Part shown: one piece after another, positions 1-12,275 of the stretch
Layout of the letters: each line of letters begins with the position of its first letter
Position numbering within the stretch: position 1 is the first letter of the stretch
Origin: Podaxis mareebaensis
Taxonomy: Eukaryota; Basidiomycota; Agaricomycetes; Agaricales; Agaricaceae
Assembly (NCBI GenBank): GCA_018524725.1
Contig: JAEUWP010000213.1
Span: forward strand, 39,120 to 103,119
DNA length: 64,000 nucleotides
Reading direction: 5' to 3'
Notes under the pieces: generated by a model
Told to the model about the DNA's origin: nothing
The model's database searches: none
Seen by the model: only the letters and a program-made list of their open reading frames with translations
Program-made: the position numbers and the translations under genes

Positions 1-257
1 TCCCGCCGCGGTTGTCAGTATAGTATGGTCTCGCTGCGGTACCTCTTCTTGTTTCATTGGACAAAACTTGTTCAAGTCCCTTTTCGTTAACCTTTTACCT
101 TCGGTGCCACATCTCGGGAGCTGTTTGTTGTAGAAATCATGGCAATCGGCGGGACGGCTTGGCGACATAGTGAAGACTTGGCAACAGCGGGTCGCCTGTA
201 TCTTCTACACCTCTGAATTCACACCTAGTTATCCTACATTGTATGGACAAAATATAG

Positions 258-1510
258 CTAAAATTGATGAAAAAGGAGGGAAGCTTGGGAATCTTGATCC
301 TGGGTAACCCTCTCTTGTGTCACGAGTTCAATGTCGGCTGTTTCGCCGTCTTCGCATTCTGGAAGCGCAATTGGCCTAATTCTCGGAGCTGACCAGTAAT
401 TGGGCTCCACTTCCAAGATTGGCTGAAGCCCCTCGTTGACGCAGCTCAGACGGGTGTGTCCATGATGCTGGAGCTCTTCTGGACTGAGGGCTTGGCTATC
501 ATCTTCCCGGATATCGGGTGAAGCTTCATCTATTGAAGAATGGGGACGATTTGCGAGGATCTCTGAGGTATCCTATCCAATCCAAGCCCCCGTTAACTGA
601 GTGGACACTCTAGTTAATGATAGTATCCTACCTTGGGAGTCTCGACCTGTCTGCCATCATCGTATGAGGATCGTGGTGTTCTATCCCTTCTGGTGATGGT
701 GGTCTCCTCTGAATGATATGAATGAGAAAGTAGACTTTTTAGTGGTGAGCCGTACAACTGATGCTTACCGTGAATCTTTTGTTCGGGTGTTGCATTGCAA
801 AATGGAGTAATGGGCGACTGCAGGGACCGGTATGTGTGAGCACCAGTTTGAGGACAAGAGCGTCGGAAGCGACAAGAGCGGGGGGAAACGCGTTGAAAAA
901 TGAACACAGGAGAATTGGAGCCATACCTTGTGATCTTCAACGCCTGGCGAGGGCATTTCGGTAATCGTGAGCGACGGTATCGTGCCAGAAAACCTAACCC
1001 AACTTCAAGTTCACGAGGATACAAATATTGGAAGTCTAGTCAACAGTCACGGACTGTTAGCGTGCGAGCTACTAGATGAAGGGTGCAAGACGTCGGGGGG
1101 GGGCTGTTCCGAGTGAGGTCCCATGAGAGCGACCATTTCAAGAGCAACCCACACAGCGGCGATCTTTACAGCCACAATGTCGGGAAGTTCACTCACTACT
1201 TTTGTCGGGGAGGATTGTGATGAACAGATGCCAACGATTTGCGGCTCTTTATGTGTGGCCGTGTCTGGCAGAGAGATGTCTATGGACCGGGACCTCAACG
1301 GCGTTAAAATGCACTAAATTAAATTATTCAATCCCACCATTCTAGGGAATAATGAATCCGAGCGCTTGAGTTTCTTGGGCGCCGCCAATACCCTGCACAC
1401 AGCCCCAATACTAGTTTGAATCCAATCTTTGAGCCAACGAAAGGGAGTGACGCAGCGAGCATGTTTTGCCGACTCGGAGAGGCCCTTGTAAGGACTAACG
1501 TTCGATCTTC
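258..1510 (-). CDS. Unrecognised multi-exon gene, 3' part (C-terminal tail)
   Basis: I do not recognise the family. On the minus strand, exons of about 1298-1051, 993-927, 817-769, 708-632 and 560-258 join with consistent phase; their summed length (744 nt) is a multiple of three, ending at a TAG at 258-260. The first of these exons is open further upstream to an AG at about 1314, and a further open stretch reaches about 1510; no convincing ATG start was found, so the 5' end is undefined. It encodes one hydrophobic stretch (around IVAVKIAAVWVALEM) followed by a long polar tail rich in Ser, Pro, Glu and Asp, which would fit the cytosolic end of a membrane protein. One join uses an AGAG acceptor (the second AG). 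The splice model is inference; the phase agreement across four introns is why I report it. Confidence 0.45.
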
Positions 1511-4500
1511 AACCCGACATGACAGTGACACTTCATATCCGCATTTCATCTAGAGGTCGGATCGGTTAACTCATTTGCCTCGTGTTGAGCGTTTGAAGGG
1601 GGACAAGATGAGCTTTTAGAATGGGGTACCGGAGCCTTGAGGCCTCGGTCCCTTTGGATAAATCAATGAATCTATTCATGCAGGTCAAAGTCAGGGTAGC
1701 AGCCGTAACTAAGTATACGACATGCATGAAACGCCCTAAACTGTAGACTCTTAGGCTATTGCTCTGGTATCATCGACAACGCCGTTCCGGCTGTTTACGA
1801 TAGTCGTGCTGCTATAATAGAATAAGGGCCTTAGTCCGAAGTATACTCAGGTAAGGGTTAGTTTTTATGTCTCAATATGTGTGCGAGTAGCGTTTCTATG
1901 AGAACCTGGCCGCGAATGAATCAACATTCCTGCTAGATACTCTTAGGTAAGCTGCTGTAGTTGTCAACCAGGTCGCGGTGACTCCGTGACTTGTTGTTAT
2001 AATTCCGAGGATACAGTAGGATACAGTACATCAACGTTGTTCCGTTATTTTACGGAAAGAAATGATATAACGTTGAAATAACTACATCCGCGTCCCGCTG
2101 GGAGTTTAGCTGTTGGAAAATCATAATGGATTGAATACAGTAGCAAAAATACGCACATTGTAAGTACTGTCCTGCTTGATTCGAGACGTTCAGTGCCATG
2201 ACCTGCCAAGCGGTAGTAAGTTTTCAACCGCCGATTTTGTGACAGTAACGCTGACCCAACTAATCAACTACTGATTAGGGCAATGACTACCAAATCGGTA
2301 CATACAATGTACCTATGATGATAGTTTTACAAATTGTATGAACGCTATGACGCTGATGAGAGAGAAGTGCTTCGTGCAATCTTGAGAAAACCTGAGTCTT
2401 CACTTCCAGCCTGTACATCTTCCGTGAGGCGGAAGTACTCACTTAATATTTCCAGGTTATGGTACCTGCGGCCACAGGATTTGGAAGAGAAAGAGGTTAA
2501 ATAACCGTAACATCCGACGTGGGCACTGGTCTGTAAGGGTTCGGTTCCGGCAATGATACAAAGGAAACCAAGCAGAGGTTATGGAATCTTGGAGGAATAG
2601 GTGGCACGCACAGCCTTGTTACGTTGACCCCAAGTGCAGACTCCTCGTTCAGTCGTGTGACAGTCGGGGTCCAATCATCTCTCTTTAGATGGCTGTCTTC
2701 TGAGTTCCAAGAGATGCCTGCAAATATTTCCTTTCAAAAGAGTGAACCGGATTATCTCAAGCAATGAGAGGCGACCTTACAATATAGATCCCAGGCTCAC
2801 AGAACAGCTCCAGATTGAGTGACAGGCTGGGGAATACAATCTCAAAGTCAGTTAATATGTCGGGACTCCGATCTCAATCTGTAACAAAGTTTCATCAGTG
2901 AAACATCTGTCATTTAGGCAGATGTCTCATACAGCAACGCAGAGATAGCAACTATTCACTATAGTTCGGAGAATGGAAATTACCCCCAACAGTCTGGTCC
3001 TCAACGTCGTTACCGCTGTAAAATAATTCAGAGTTTGGTCGCCGATGACTAGAATTCCCGACCACCACGCCTCGAAACCACTCACCCCAATTCCCACTTG
3101 TGTCAATGTTTGTGGTCGGCTTCCTCAAGCCTTGCGTGATGATCGACAAAGAAAATACTCCCACATTCATCCAAAGTTGTTTGAGGGCCCTGTGCTGAAC
3201 GGAAGGTGTCCGTAGTCGCTTTTAAAGAAGTCGCCGGAATTACACAAGGACGAGGTTACATTATACAGATTTGGGCGCAGATCTAGGCTCCCATCTCTGA
3301 GACCCTAGACTTAAATCAACCCTAAACGCTTCAAGGGGCATCGTTGTTCTTTCTCATGAGGTTGGCGAGGATCAATGCCCTCATGTTCACGTTTTTCTTA
3401 GTTCTTACACCTACATTATCCTTCTCTACATCACATTGATATGCCTACAGGTCCCATTTTAAACACTTGACTTGCACAACAGAAACTTGACAGCTGTCCG
3501 CTAGGCCAGGAGGCTCTTAGATAAACAAGCGCTGAAAAGGATGTGGCACCCCTTGTCATTAGGACTAACGACGCCACGACTGCGTGTAGACTCAGGGTTC
3601 ACCATTACTATCGTCACAGCTTCGCAATAGAATTACTGAAATACCGGGATACCAGGTGATTAAAACATAGCCGGCTCACTTCATCAGAATAAATCTCTGC
3701 GGGACGCCAGAAACGCCCAACCAATAGAAGAAGAAAAAAAAAAACAAAGGAAGTATAATACAACGTTTGTGTGACTAGTTGTTAAGGCCTTTCGGTAAAT
3801 TGTGACGCAACCTGAGCGTCAAACTTCAGTGTTAGGAACAGACTCTGCCATGGCGTATTCCATCATCCCTCTACGTCGATAACAGTTTTCATTCACGCCG
3901 TTTTTAGAGTATGACTACACTGTTCACTGGCTTAATGCTTACCAGATCCCTGGATGTGCGACCGCGACGGAAGCTGTCGAGGTTTGAGGCTCTTGTTCCT
4001 ACTTCGGAACAGCCAGCGTATTCTTCATGACATCCCAGGGACACACTGATCCTGGGGGGAGACACCTGGAATTCGACTTGGGGATTAGATACGATCGAGT
4101 CGTATCCCAGCACACATCCAAAGGGTGCTGCCAGCCTTAAGATGTATGCCGTGAAGTTGGTGCTGATCGCAAGTTCCATTGATCCTGTGTTTCAAGAGTC
4201 AAAGGATTATGGGGAATGGACAAAGGGTGGGGTGGGGAACGGGTATAGGCCGACAGGTGGTCCTGCAGCGAGTTTCATCATTCTTCTGCTCCATTCATTT
4301 TCGCGGTCCAGGCAGCTAGTACATCTAGTTCAATTCCTGTCTCGCGTTCAGTAATCTAAGATATGTCCAGGCAGTGCAAATCAAAGTGACAGACTTAGGA
4401 TTTCGTGGTTGTTAGGGAGTCTGTCGGTCCGTTATCTATGACGGTTTACGCTTGCCAGTGTCTTGGCTTCGTGACAGCTCGTTCAAGCAATGTGACCATC

Positions 4501-4740
4501 GTGGCTTCTTTCCGTGACCTCAACCTCACACGCTTTCTTCTAGGCAGCTACGGTTGCGTCGGTTCCCCGCTCACTCATTCTTAAGATTGGCATACCCAGG
4601 AGCTGTATAGCCCGCGGCGCCCCTCAGCATCCACCCTACGCTACCATAAAGACCCGGAAAGACACCCACGGCCCCGCTCAAGTTGATCTGTGTTTACGGA
4701 CATAACCACCGCAGGTCCCTGTCCTGCTCCCTATCTAAAG
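1511..4740. other. Gene-poor stretch left of the P450
   Basis: About 3.2 kb in which I see no gene with recognisable homology. Short open frames occur on both strands but are frequently interrupted. The one exception worth noting is listed separately at about 3935-4179. A short poly-A tract lies near 3730-3745. The last 150 bases form the upstream region of the P450. Confidence 0.4.
3935..4179 (-). CDS. Candidate first two exons of a small unrecognised gene
   Basis: An ATG at 4179 (minus strand) opens a frame starting MELAISTNFTAYILRLAAP. A GTGTCT donor and a TAG acceptor near 4019 can join it in phase to a second open stretch that ends at a GTAAGC donor near 3935. I could not extend it with confidence beyond that. 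It may be a gene remnant or chance. It would be divergent from the P450 that starts at 4741. No family recognised. Confidence 0.18.
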
Positions 4741-6585
4741 ATGTTTGATTCAACGTTTTGGGATGTCACCAAGGCTTCTCTTCTTGGTGCTGGTCTCAGT
4801 CTGGCACTGTTGGTGTGTTACCGACTATACCTACATCCTCTGGCCAAGTTTCCTGGACCTACTCTAGCTGCCATTTCCGATTATTACACTGCATACTATG
4901 ATATCTGGATGAGAGGCGGACTGGTCAAACAACTCGAGAAGTTGCACCAGATCTATGGTAAGCTGAGAACTGAGCTATATGTCAGGCTTACCCCCACCAC
5001 CTCTCAGGTCCTGTGGTCAGAATCAGACCAAATCAGGTGAGCTTCCTTTACGACTCTTGATATGTCTCGGTAGTCACACATCTCCAGCTACATTTCAACG
5101 ACCCTCACGCTTTCGGCGACATTTATGGCTCCGGCACCAAGTTGACAAAATTCCCCCCGTTCTATGATTGCTTCAATGAACGTCAGTCATCTTTCGGCTT
5201 CGCTGATCCGAAGGTGGCAAAGAAACGGAGAGATATCCTCTTACCATTGTTTTCACGTCGGGCAATTCTGAAGCTTGAAGACGTCATACAGCACAGCGTG
5301 CGCCACCCTTCCTTTCCGACCTCTCACTCAACCCAACTCGTTGCCAGGTAAATCGACTAGTCCATGCGCTATTTACATATGCTAGGCCCAAGCCTTGTCC
5401 AGCAAACCTTCACTTTGCCCTCCACTCGACCACAATGGAGATCATCACATCCTACTGCCACGCAAATCCATTTAAAACCCTCGACGCTCCTGATTTCAAA
5501 CATCCGGCCCTCATGACACTGTTATCTACGGGTGGTGTCTTCTTCCTTATGCAGCACTTTCCGTTCATAAGTCCTCTCGTGTTTGGTCTCCCATCGTCAC
5601 TGAAGAGCCCGGAGATGATTGCCGTCGATAACCTCTTTAGGACTATCGAGGAGCAAATCGACAGAATACTCGCCAACCCCATGTCCCTCGACGAAGTTGA
5701 ACACGAGACGATATATCACCACCTCCTAAGCACGGAGAATGGTCGTCAACCCCCAAGTAGGCAATCGTTGCTGGATGAGGCATCGGTCTTGATTGCAGCC
5801 GGCAGCGATACGGTCGCAAATACGTGTGCTATTGGAATGTTCTATGTATTGAGCGATCCGGGCATACATACACGGTTAGTGAAAGAGATAAAGGAAGTGT
5901 GGCCAGACAAAGATGCGAGGGTTGGCGTTCAAATCCTTGAGAAATTGCCATACCTGGTGACCTTCCTTCGTCCTTCGTTTGATACATGCTAATCTGTGTC
6001 CTCATAGACTGCTGTTATTAAGGAATCGTTGAGATTCTCTCATGGTGTCGTTAGCCCTCTTCCGCGAGTCGTACATGAAACTACCATGATCGGTGGACAC
6101 CTGGTCCCTGCAGGTGTACGTCTAATTTAGACTTTATGTGTATCTCTCACTCGATCCTGTTTCCAGGCTGTTGTCGCTATGGGACAGACCTTTGTGCATA
6201 GGCATCCTGATATCTTCGCTGATCCTTTGACCTTTAATCCTGATCGGTGGCTTGGCAAAGAGTCTAGGGAACTTGATAACTATCTCGTTGCTTTCTCGAA
6301 AGGACCGCGCATGTGCCTTGGCATCAAGTATGTCCCAGTATCAGTCGTCTTCATCCGAAGCCCACACATAGATTAGCTTGGCCTGGTGTGAACTGTATCT
6401 GATTTTCGGAAATCTGCTTCGGAGACTGGATATGGAAGTTTACGAAACTACGTATGTTGCCGTTATTTGCATAGGTTGGTTGCCATTGATCATTGAGTAG
6501 ACTACTTGACTTCGATTTCATGGCGTTCTTAACGCCTAAATATCGCGGCTGTCTCCAAGTCCTTGTTCAAGAATCTGCCAAATGA
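4741..6585 (+). CDS. Cytochrome P450 monooxygenase, microsomal type, intact
   Basis: Haem-thiolate monooxygenase, expected to be anchored in the ER and fed by P450 reductase; substrate unknown. Eight exons: 4741-4957, 5008-5036, 5088-5297, 5348-5956, 6008-6115, 6167-6327, 6377-6451 and 6501-6585 sum to 1494 nt (497 aa), the usual length for fungal P450s. An N-terminal hydrophobic anchor is followed by the proline hinge KFPGP. The I-helix oxygen-activation motif AGSDT, the K-helix ESLR, a PERF-like NPDRWLG and the haem loop FSKGPRMCLG with its Cys ligand are all present. The overall look (YGPVVRIRPNQ, AFGDIYG) is that of the fungal group containing trichodiene-oxygenase-like enzymes. The start was chosen at the first ATG before the anchor. 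It runs toward the flavin monooxygenase, with only about 360 bp between their 3' ends, so the two may share a pathway; that is inference. Confidence 0.95.
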
Positions 6586-6946
6586 AATGCACTCAAATTG
6601 CGTTTGTTTTGATTTATTCTATACTTTCCCTGCTTTTCCTCCTGGATGGCGTTTCGGATAAAGCTAACGGATGACAGCCCAAGGACGTTGGCATCACTCT
6701 CGAGAGTGCTTACCCCCCGAATCGTCGATAGTATATATACATTAAAGGTTGAGTCTATGCCTATCTGTTTTTCAGTACACATTCGGCACCCGTCACTAAA
6801 TAAGGTGTAATTCATACATTGGAAGCCGCTTCTCCGTTTCTTCAAATTCTTTCCTTATACCTTTGGCCGAAGATGCCTTCCTCGATTGCTTTAATTTCTA
6901 AATTTTTCTCGTGTCACCAACCACGCGGATGTAAGGAGCCAAGGGT

Positions 6947-9380
6947 TCACTCACGGAGCGCGAGATGCTTGGAGTAAAAACGGCTTAACGCAAAACTCCC
7001 TGGGTTGCAAAATCAGTACTCGCCACGAACATCTCCAATGGGCATTCCTTACCCATCATAAACCACAAGTTTCGCACACCAAGGTCGCCCCAAATACCTT
7101 TCCACTCGCCCTCATCATCCAACCCCCAGATCTCGCCTACATCTTTAAAGGTCTCGGGGTCTACAACGCCCTTAACGACATCACGAGCATTCCCGAGCCT
7201 GCCCAAAGTTCATTAGACGGTTTCCGTTTCCAAAGTGAAGACCCTTACCCTGTGCAAAACACGACTACATCGGCGGGAAGTTCGCTCCCATCTGTGAACT
7301 TTAAGCCAGTCTCGGTGAAACTTTCCAGTTTAGAATCATTTTTCAGCTTGATTTTACCATCAATGACGTATTGACTACCACCAACATCTGTCACAGAGAG
7401 TCAGCGTGGCCGAGGTCAAATAAGTTATCTCCCCACCTAGATAGTAGCCTCCTGTCCTCGTGTATGCGCTCAACAAGAAACCGGCATCCTTGTATCCACG
7501 TTCGAGTCTGAAGCCAACGCGTCGAAGACCTTCAAGAGTTTCCCTGAAGCCGCATAAGGGGTGAGGGATCAAATATTACAGGTGAGTACTGTCCTCACTT
7601 ATCCACTTCTTCAATCACTGATGTATTTCGATAGTGGAGACCAACATTAAGAAGATTTGGGAACGACGCGGATATCCTGTCAGCCACAGCAGTTGGCGGT
7701 CCAGACTCCTCGAATAAGCCTGGGAACGCTGTAAGGATTCCACTAAAAACGAAATGCACTTGTAATCGCTCACCTGCCACAGTAATCCTCATTCCCTTCT
7801 GCACAGACATTACATACGTCGAGCTGCGTTGGTACATGGTTACATCTATAGCTGCGATGTTAGAAGACATTTCGGTGAGTCGTAGTCGGATATCCGTACC
7901 AACTCCATGGTCATAATAATCCACGCCGAGGTCGTGAGCTGGTCGTACCGCAGTGAGAAAGTATTGTCAGACTAGATGAACATGTTATACCAGAAGTTCC
8001 TGATCCAATGAGAACCACTTTCTTCCCTATGTGGTCTGTCGCCTTCTTATGTTGGGTTGAATGCAGAATCTGCCCTTTGAATTTTCCCTGAGATCATCTT
8101 CAACATCAAGACGTCATAAAGAGATGGAAGTATTGTTACCATCCCGGGATATGTGGGCATATATGCGGCACCCCCAGAGAGGCCAGTAGCAAAAATGACG
8201 TGTTTCACTGTGAGGACGCGTGTTCCTTCTTTCTGTCCCTTGAATGATACTGTGACCTTGTAAATCCCAGTAGAGGGGTCCCTCTGAATATGGGAAACGG
8301 TCGACGACGTCCACACATTTAATTCCATTGACTCCGCATAGAACTCCAGCCAGTTCGCCAGCTGGTGGCCCAAATGTCAACAAATTTCCAAAATACAGGA
8401 CATAGAAATTACCTTCTTGGCGGGGGAGAATACCGGCCAGTTTGGAGGGAACCTGAGAAGTCGAAATGAGCAAAGGGTAGCGATCGCAGCTGAGGCAACA
8501 CCTACGAGATGTACGGCAAGTGGTCCAACCCTAGAAAACGTCAGACCCACAAAAATACCATTGGAAGGAGTCACTTACAAACGGGATCATGGAGACACAA
8601 AGCGTCGTAGCGATTCCTCCAGTTATCTCCTACCCTCTCGTTCTTCTCTATTACCAGGTTCGAAACTCCAAGCAGTTTGAGTCTCGCAGCGATCTCCAGA
8701 CCACTGTGGCCAGCACCAATGATTATCACAGTGGGGTCCGCATCCTCGAAACGCCTTTCCTTTTCTCGGAGACTTTCCCACTTTCCATGATCAGATACCT
8801 GGTTACGCAGGTGTCCGACCTTTTCAGGGAAGCCCTTTAAGTCCTCGAGGTTTGTGAAGATACAATGCGCCCTCCATCGAATCTGTTGCTGCCCATCAAG
8901 CGTAGGGACCAGGCGAAAGACACCTGAAGCTAGTCCAACGTTGGTTTCGAAAGTGAACATTCCGATGACCCAAACAAGATCGGGATACGGTTTGGCGAGA
9001 AACGGTGCAAGTCCTTCGCCATCACTGGTACTCTTCAGTCGTAAGTTGCTGATACCGGAGTTTTTGAGACGGTCAACCAAGAATCGGCGGATGCGAGGAG
9101 TACCCTCGAAAGTACGGAAATCCCAGGTAAGTGCGAGTAGGTCACGCCAATACACTGAAACTTGGTCCGCAGTCTCGGGACGCGCAGAATCGAAGGAAGA
9201 CTGGATTAGGAGATGGTTGATGATGCTGTCGACGTCGTTCGAGGTGATCTTTTCCGCGAAAGACGTGAACCATTCACTTGCGACCTTCGGGGCATCAATA
9301 TCTCCGGGGAGCGATGAGACTCCAAGCTTGTTGAGGGTGGGTAGGGGTGCTTCAGATGGGTGCGAACTGGTTGAGTTCAT
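6947..9380 (-). CDS. Flavin-containing monooxygenase with N-terminal NTF2-like domain, intact
   Basis: FAD- and NAD(P)H-dependent monooxygenase; substrate unknown. Eleven exons can be joined in phase on the minus strand, giving about 640 aa. An N-terminal SnoaL/NTF2-like region (roughly residues 20-160) precedes the first Rossmann motif VIIIGAGHSGLE (near residue 225) and a WRNRYDALCLHDP segment typical of this family. The second Rossmann motif, VVLIGSGTSAHD, lies near residue 390, and the family C-terminus is recovered only after splicing a last exon at 6947-6999 (SFALSRFYSKHLALRE). I chose the ATG at 9380; an in-frame ATG at 9500 would add about 40 residues of no clear origin. The architecture is common among basidiomycete FAD/NAD(P)-binding proteins. 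It is convergent with the P450. No frameshift or missing motif was seen. Confidence 0.93.
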
Positions 9381-9636
9381 GATGTGTAAAGGGAGGTAGT
9401 CAAGTTCGGAGGATATCAGATGCCTGAACGAAGGTGCTGATTTATGAGGCTGCGATGACTTACCGTAATGGCTCGGAGATTTGCAGTAAGTAACCAACAA
9501 ACAGTTTCTCTCCTGTCCTCATCTACACCTTAGGAATAGGGAAATACCGCTTTCTCACGAAGAAGGATACGTTCAACCAAGCGTTGTTCCAAGAACCTCG
9601 CTGGCTGACTCAGATTGGAGTGTTGGAATACATTGC

Positions 9637-9831
9637 CTATTCAGCCATGTCGTTGAATAGCCCGTGGGTCTCTTCCTCATCCGTAGTCGTAGTTTCTGGG
9701 GGAACATACGTCGGACTCACTAGTATATCAATGACATAAGCCACAGGCTTCTGGATGAGAAATCGGCTACCGGAGTTTGCAAATAACTCAACTACGCATC
9801 TTCCACAATCGTATGCCCTTGAAAAGTTACG
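9637..9831 (-). CDS. Candidate terminal exon of an unrecognised gene
   Basis: A minus-strand stretch of exactly 65 codons, bounded by a GTAG acceptor at about 9832 and a stop at 9637, has a coding look: hydrophobic, then an acidic Thr/Glu-rich tail (ETTTTDEEE). No upstream exon could be joined with confidence. It overlaps, on the opposite strand, the open frame at 9755. At most one of the two is likely to be real. Confidence 0.2.
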   Translation of the reverse strand, partial: RNFSRAYDCGRCVVELFANSGSRFLIQKPVAYVIDILVSPTYVPPETTTTDEEETHGLFNDMAE

Positions 9832-10313
9832 CTACAACCACACCCACCTACTCTCCTCATCCCTTGAAGAAATTTTTTACCAAAAGAATTTGACTTCCAA
9901 CATCTCAACGATTACGAGATTGGGACATGGAGTGGGTCATTATTCTGTTACCATTACGAAGAGTGGGCTGAATAACCCCACAGAGGCCGACATTCTTTGG
10001 AGCCTCATCGTGAAAGGGGTGAAGTTTATGGGGATACCTAAGGACCGCCACAAAAAGATCTCAAAAATATCGAATGAGGGAAGTGTCAGATGATGTGTGT
10101 GTCACAATAACCTTCAAGTGTGAATATTTGTCCACAACAGGCTGGAATGCGAAGAAACGAGTCGCGAATATCGGTGAAAAAGTGGCTGGTGGGGCCGGAA
10201 GCCCTATATGGAGAAATGAGTTTCTGGATACTGTATCTGAACTCCGACCTATCGTTGGAAAAGGAAATCGAAGCTTAGCCCATGACGTAACTTGGTTCTT
10301 ATTTGAATCATAG
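9755..10313 (+). pseudogene. Unrecognised ORF split by a one-base frameshift
   Basis: Two open frames, 9755-10093 and 10074-10313, are offset by one base and together would give about 190 residues with a natural amino-acid composition (for example GHYSVTITKSGL and AKKRVANIGEKVAGG). No homologous family is recognised. It could be a gene broken by a single indel, a sequencing error, or an intron-containing gene whose splice sites I missed. The antisense candidate exon at 9637-9831 overlaps its first part. Confidence 0.25.
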
Positions 10314-10319
10314 TCATGT

Positions 10320-12250
10320 CGGATAGCCTGTATTCAAGGTTAACAGGGAATAAGACTGAGTTGGATTCTGGCCTTGGTGCCTCGCCAATAGTCTGGGGTA
10401 CCCGATGTAAGCCTTGTTATTCTAATCTCATGCGACTTCATATGATAGGGGTCGGAATGTAGGGGTGCCGAACCGGCTACTTATGCATGGAGACTAGCAT
10501 GAAACATTTCGTCAACCCTGTGTCACGCCATGTTTTTAGAGTATATAAGTAGTGTGCTCCCAGCAACAGGTTGACCTCCCAGTATGAAGTATTAGCTCCT
10601 CAGCCTAGGCAAACAAAGAAGCCCAGGGGCATTTGGTGAACGTCTCGCACCAGTATCCTCTCCTCTACGCCTCGGCAATGGTCGATGCATGTGTCCAGGA
10701 CACGTGGCACCCTCTCGGAGGGTTCTATGCCCATTCCTCAAGTGCCAGTCCCCCCGGAACTCACGCCATCCACCCCGAGTGCATGGCCCAAAAGGGACTC
10801 TACACTCTCCCCCTTCTCTCTCTTTTGTTAGTGCCCCAATCGCTTTCGAATTCGCGCCCTCACCAGGGGTGTATGACTCCCGCGGAACTCTACACTCAGA
10901 TCAACCCCACCTCGCGAAGAGCGCTGGGCCCACCGGCCCACAACCTACCGAGGACCCAACCGGCTGCATCTCCCCTCAGATCCATAGCACATCCACATGA
11001 GCCTAGTGGTACAGAAGGTGCGCGGAAGCTCCAGTGGGACTTCTGACTAACTATTTGGGGTCGGCAGGGAGGACAAAGGACGGTGATGCTTATGGGCCTA
11101 TACAAGCGCGGAGCTGGCAACGGAAGGTGCGACAGCCTAGTTGAAGGGAGTTGCACCAACCAGTTGTCGTGGAGGGAAGGTCGTGCCACGAGCCCGTGAC
11201 CATGACGCCAGATCCGAAGACCCACAGTACTTGCCACTGATTTGACACGATATGATTGGTTCGACGTTCCAACGAAACGATAATTAACATGTAGAGGCAG
11301 TGGAGGTGGGTATGGTGATTACGATGCCCTGGAGAATGCATCACTGGTGAGTGTAATCGGGAAAAGAATTCGTGGTGATCCGTGGTGTAAAAACCCCGTC
11401 ATCAACTCAGTCTAGGAGCGCAAAAGGAATGCGGCGGGAGCATATGTACGTCTGGCAGCATGAGATATCTCCTCATTCCTCTTCTTCCGTGTGGGCACGC
11501 ATATTGTCAGAGAGTCGAGGACGGAGGGATGGAAGAGCCATCCTGAGACATGGAAGCGGCCACTATGGAATCTGGGTGAGATTGGACTCCGGATAATGAC
11601 AGGGTCGTGTCAGTGAGAAGTTCGGACGTTTAGAATGGTTCAAATCCTTCCATACCACCGACGTGCTGCGCCGTTAGGAGGTTTAGGCGTCAAGAGCGTC
11701 TCGGAAATAACGTAGGTCAGAGTGAGTGCTTGAAGCTGTGGGACCCGCCATAGGAGTGAGTTGGTAGTGTATTGTTTCGGTTCCTTGGGTCCGAAAGCGA
11801 AAGGCATGGTCCGTGTTGGAGCCCGATGTAGATCTACAAGTGTCATGGGAATGGCCGGCAAGTCGGGACATGTGATGGCAAGTTGAGCCAATCCCAGGTG
11901 CTACCGTCGACCACGGGAGGTTTACGCTATACATCGCTAATCCGATCTGGTTGGGTCTCATCTCTCGGGAAACTCCATCGTCTGCTGTCTACGGCAGCGC
12001 CCCCCTTCCAACTGCTTGTCCCTCCTCCTCCTCCCACCTCCTCGAATACCTTGCAAAAACCTTCCGCTATTCGCTCTTTGGTTTATCCCAACAATTCCTT
12101 GTTCTCTGGATAACGGCCACATTTTCTGAAGAAAAGGGTAACATTTAATTGAATACAAAAATCCTAGGCTGAGTATAGGGGCATAAAAAACTAGAAATTT
12201 AGCAGAAATTCAACACCTGACAATCGTGGTCCAAGACTAAAGGAAAGCTT
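10320..12250. other. Non-coding or unrecognised stretch
   Basis: About 1.9 kb without a gene I can support. A TATATAA stretch lies near 10542 on the plus strand. Downstream, at 10750-10910, there is a loose direct repeat: two segments of about 50 bases that both end in the words ctctacactc / tctacactc. The open frame over it (10678-11046) shows no known domain and is probably not a gene. Confidence 0.35.
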
Positions 12251-12275
12251 TCTAGTTGACAGTCCTTCCCTTCCT

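Noticed and set aside
8854..9399. 181-codon plus-strand ORF
   Set aside because: Lies antisense to the conserved exon 1 of the flavin monooxygenase; no domain of its own.
10633..11046. 137-codon plus-strand ORF with internal repeats
   Set aside because: No ATG at the frame start, low-complexity repeats, no recognisable domain.
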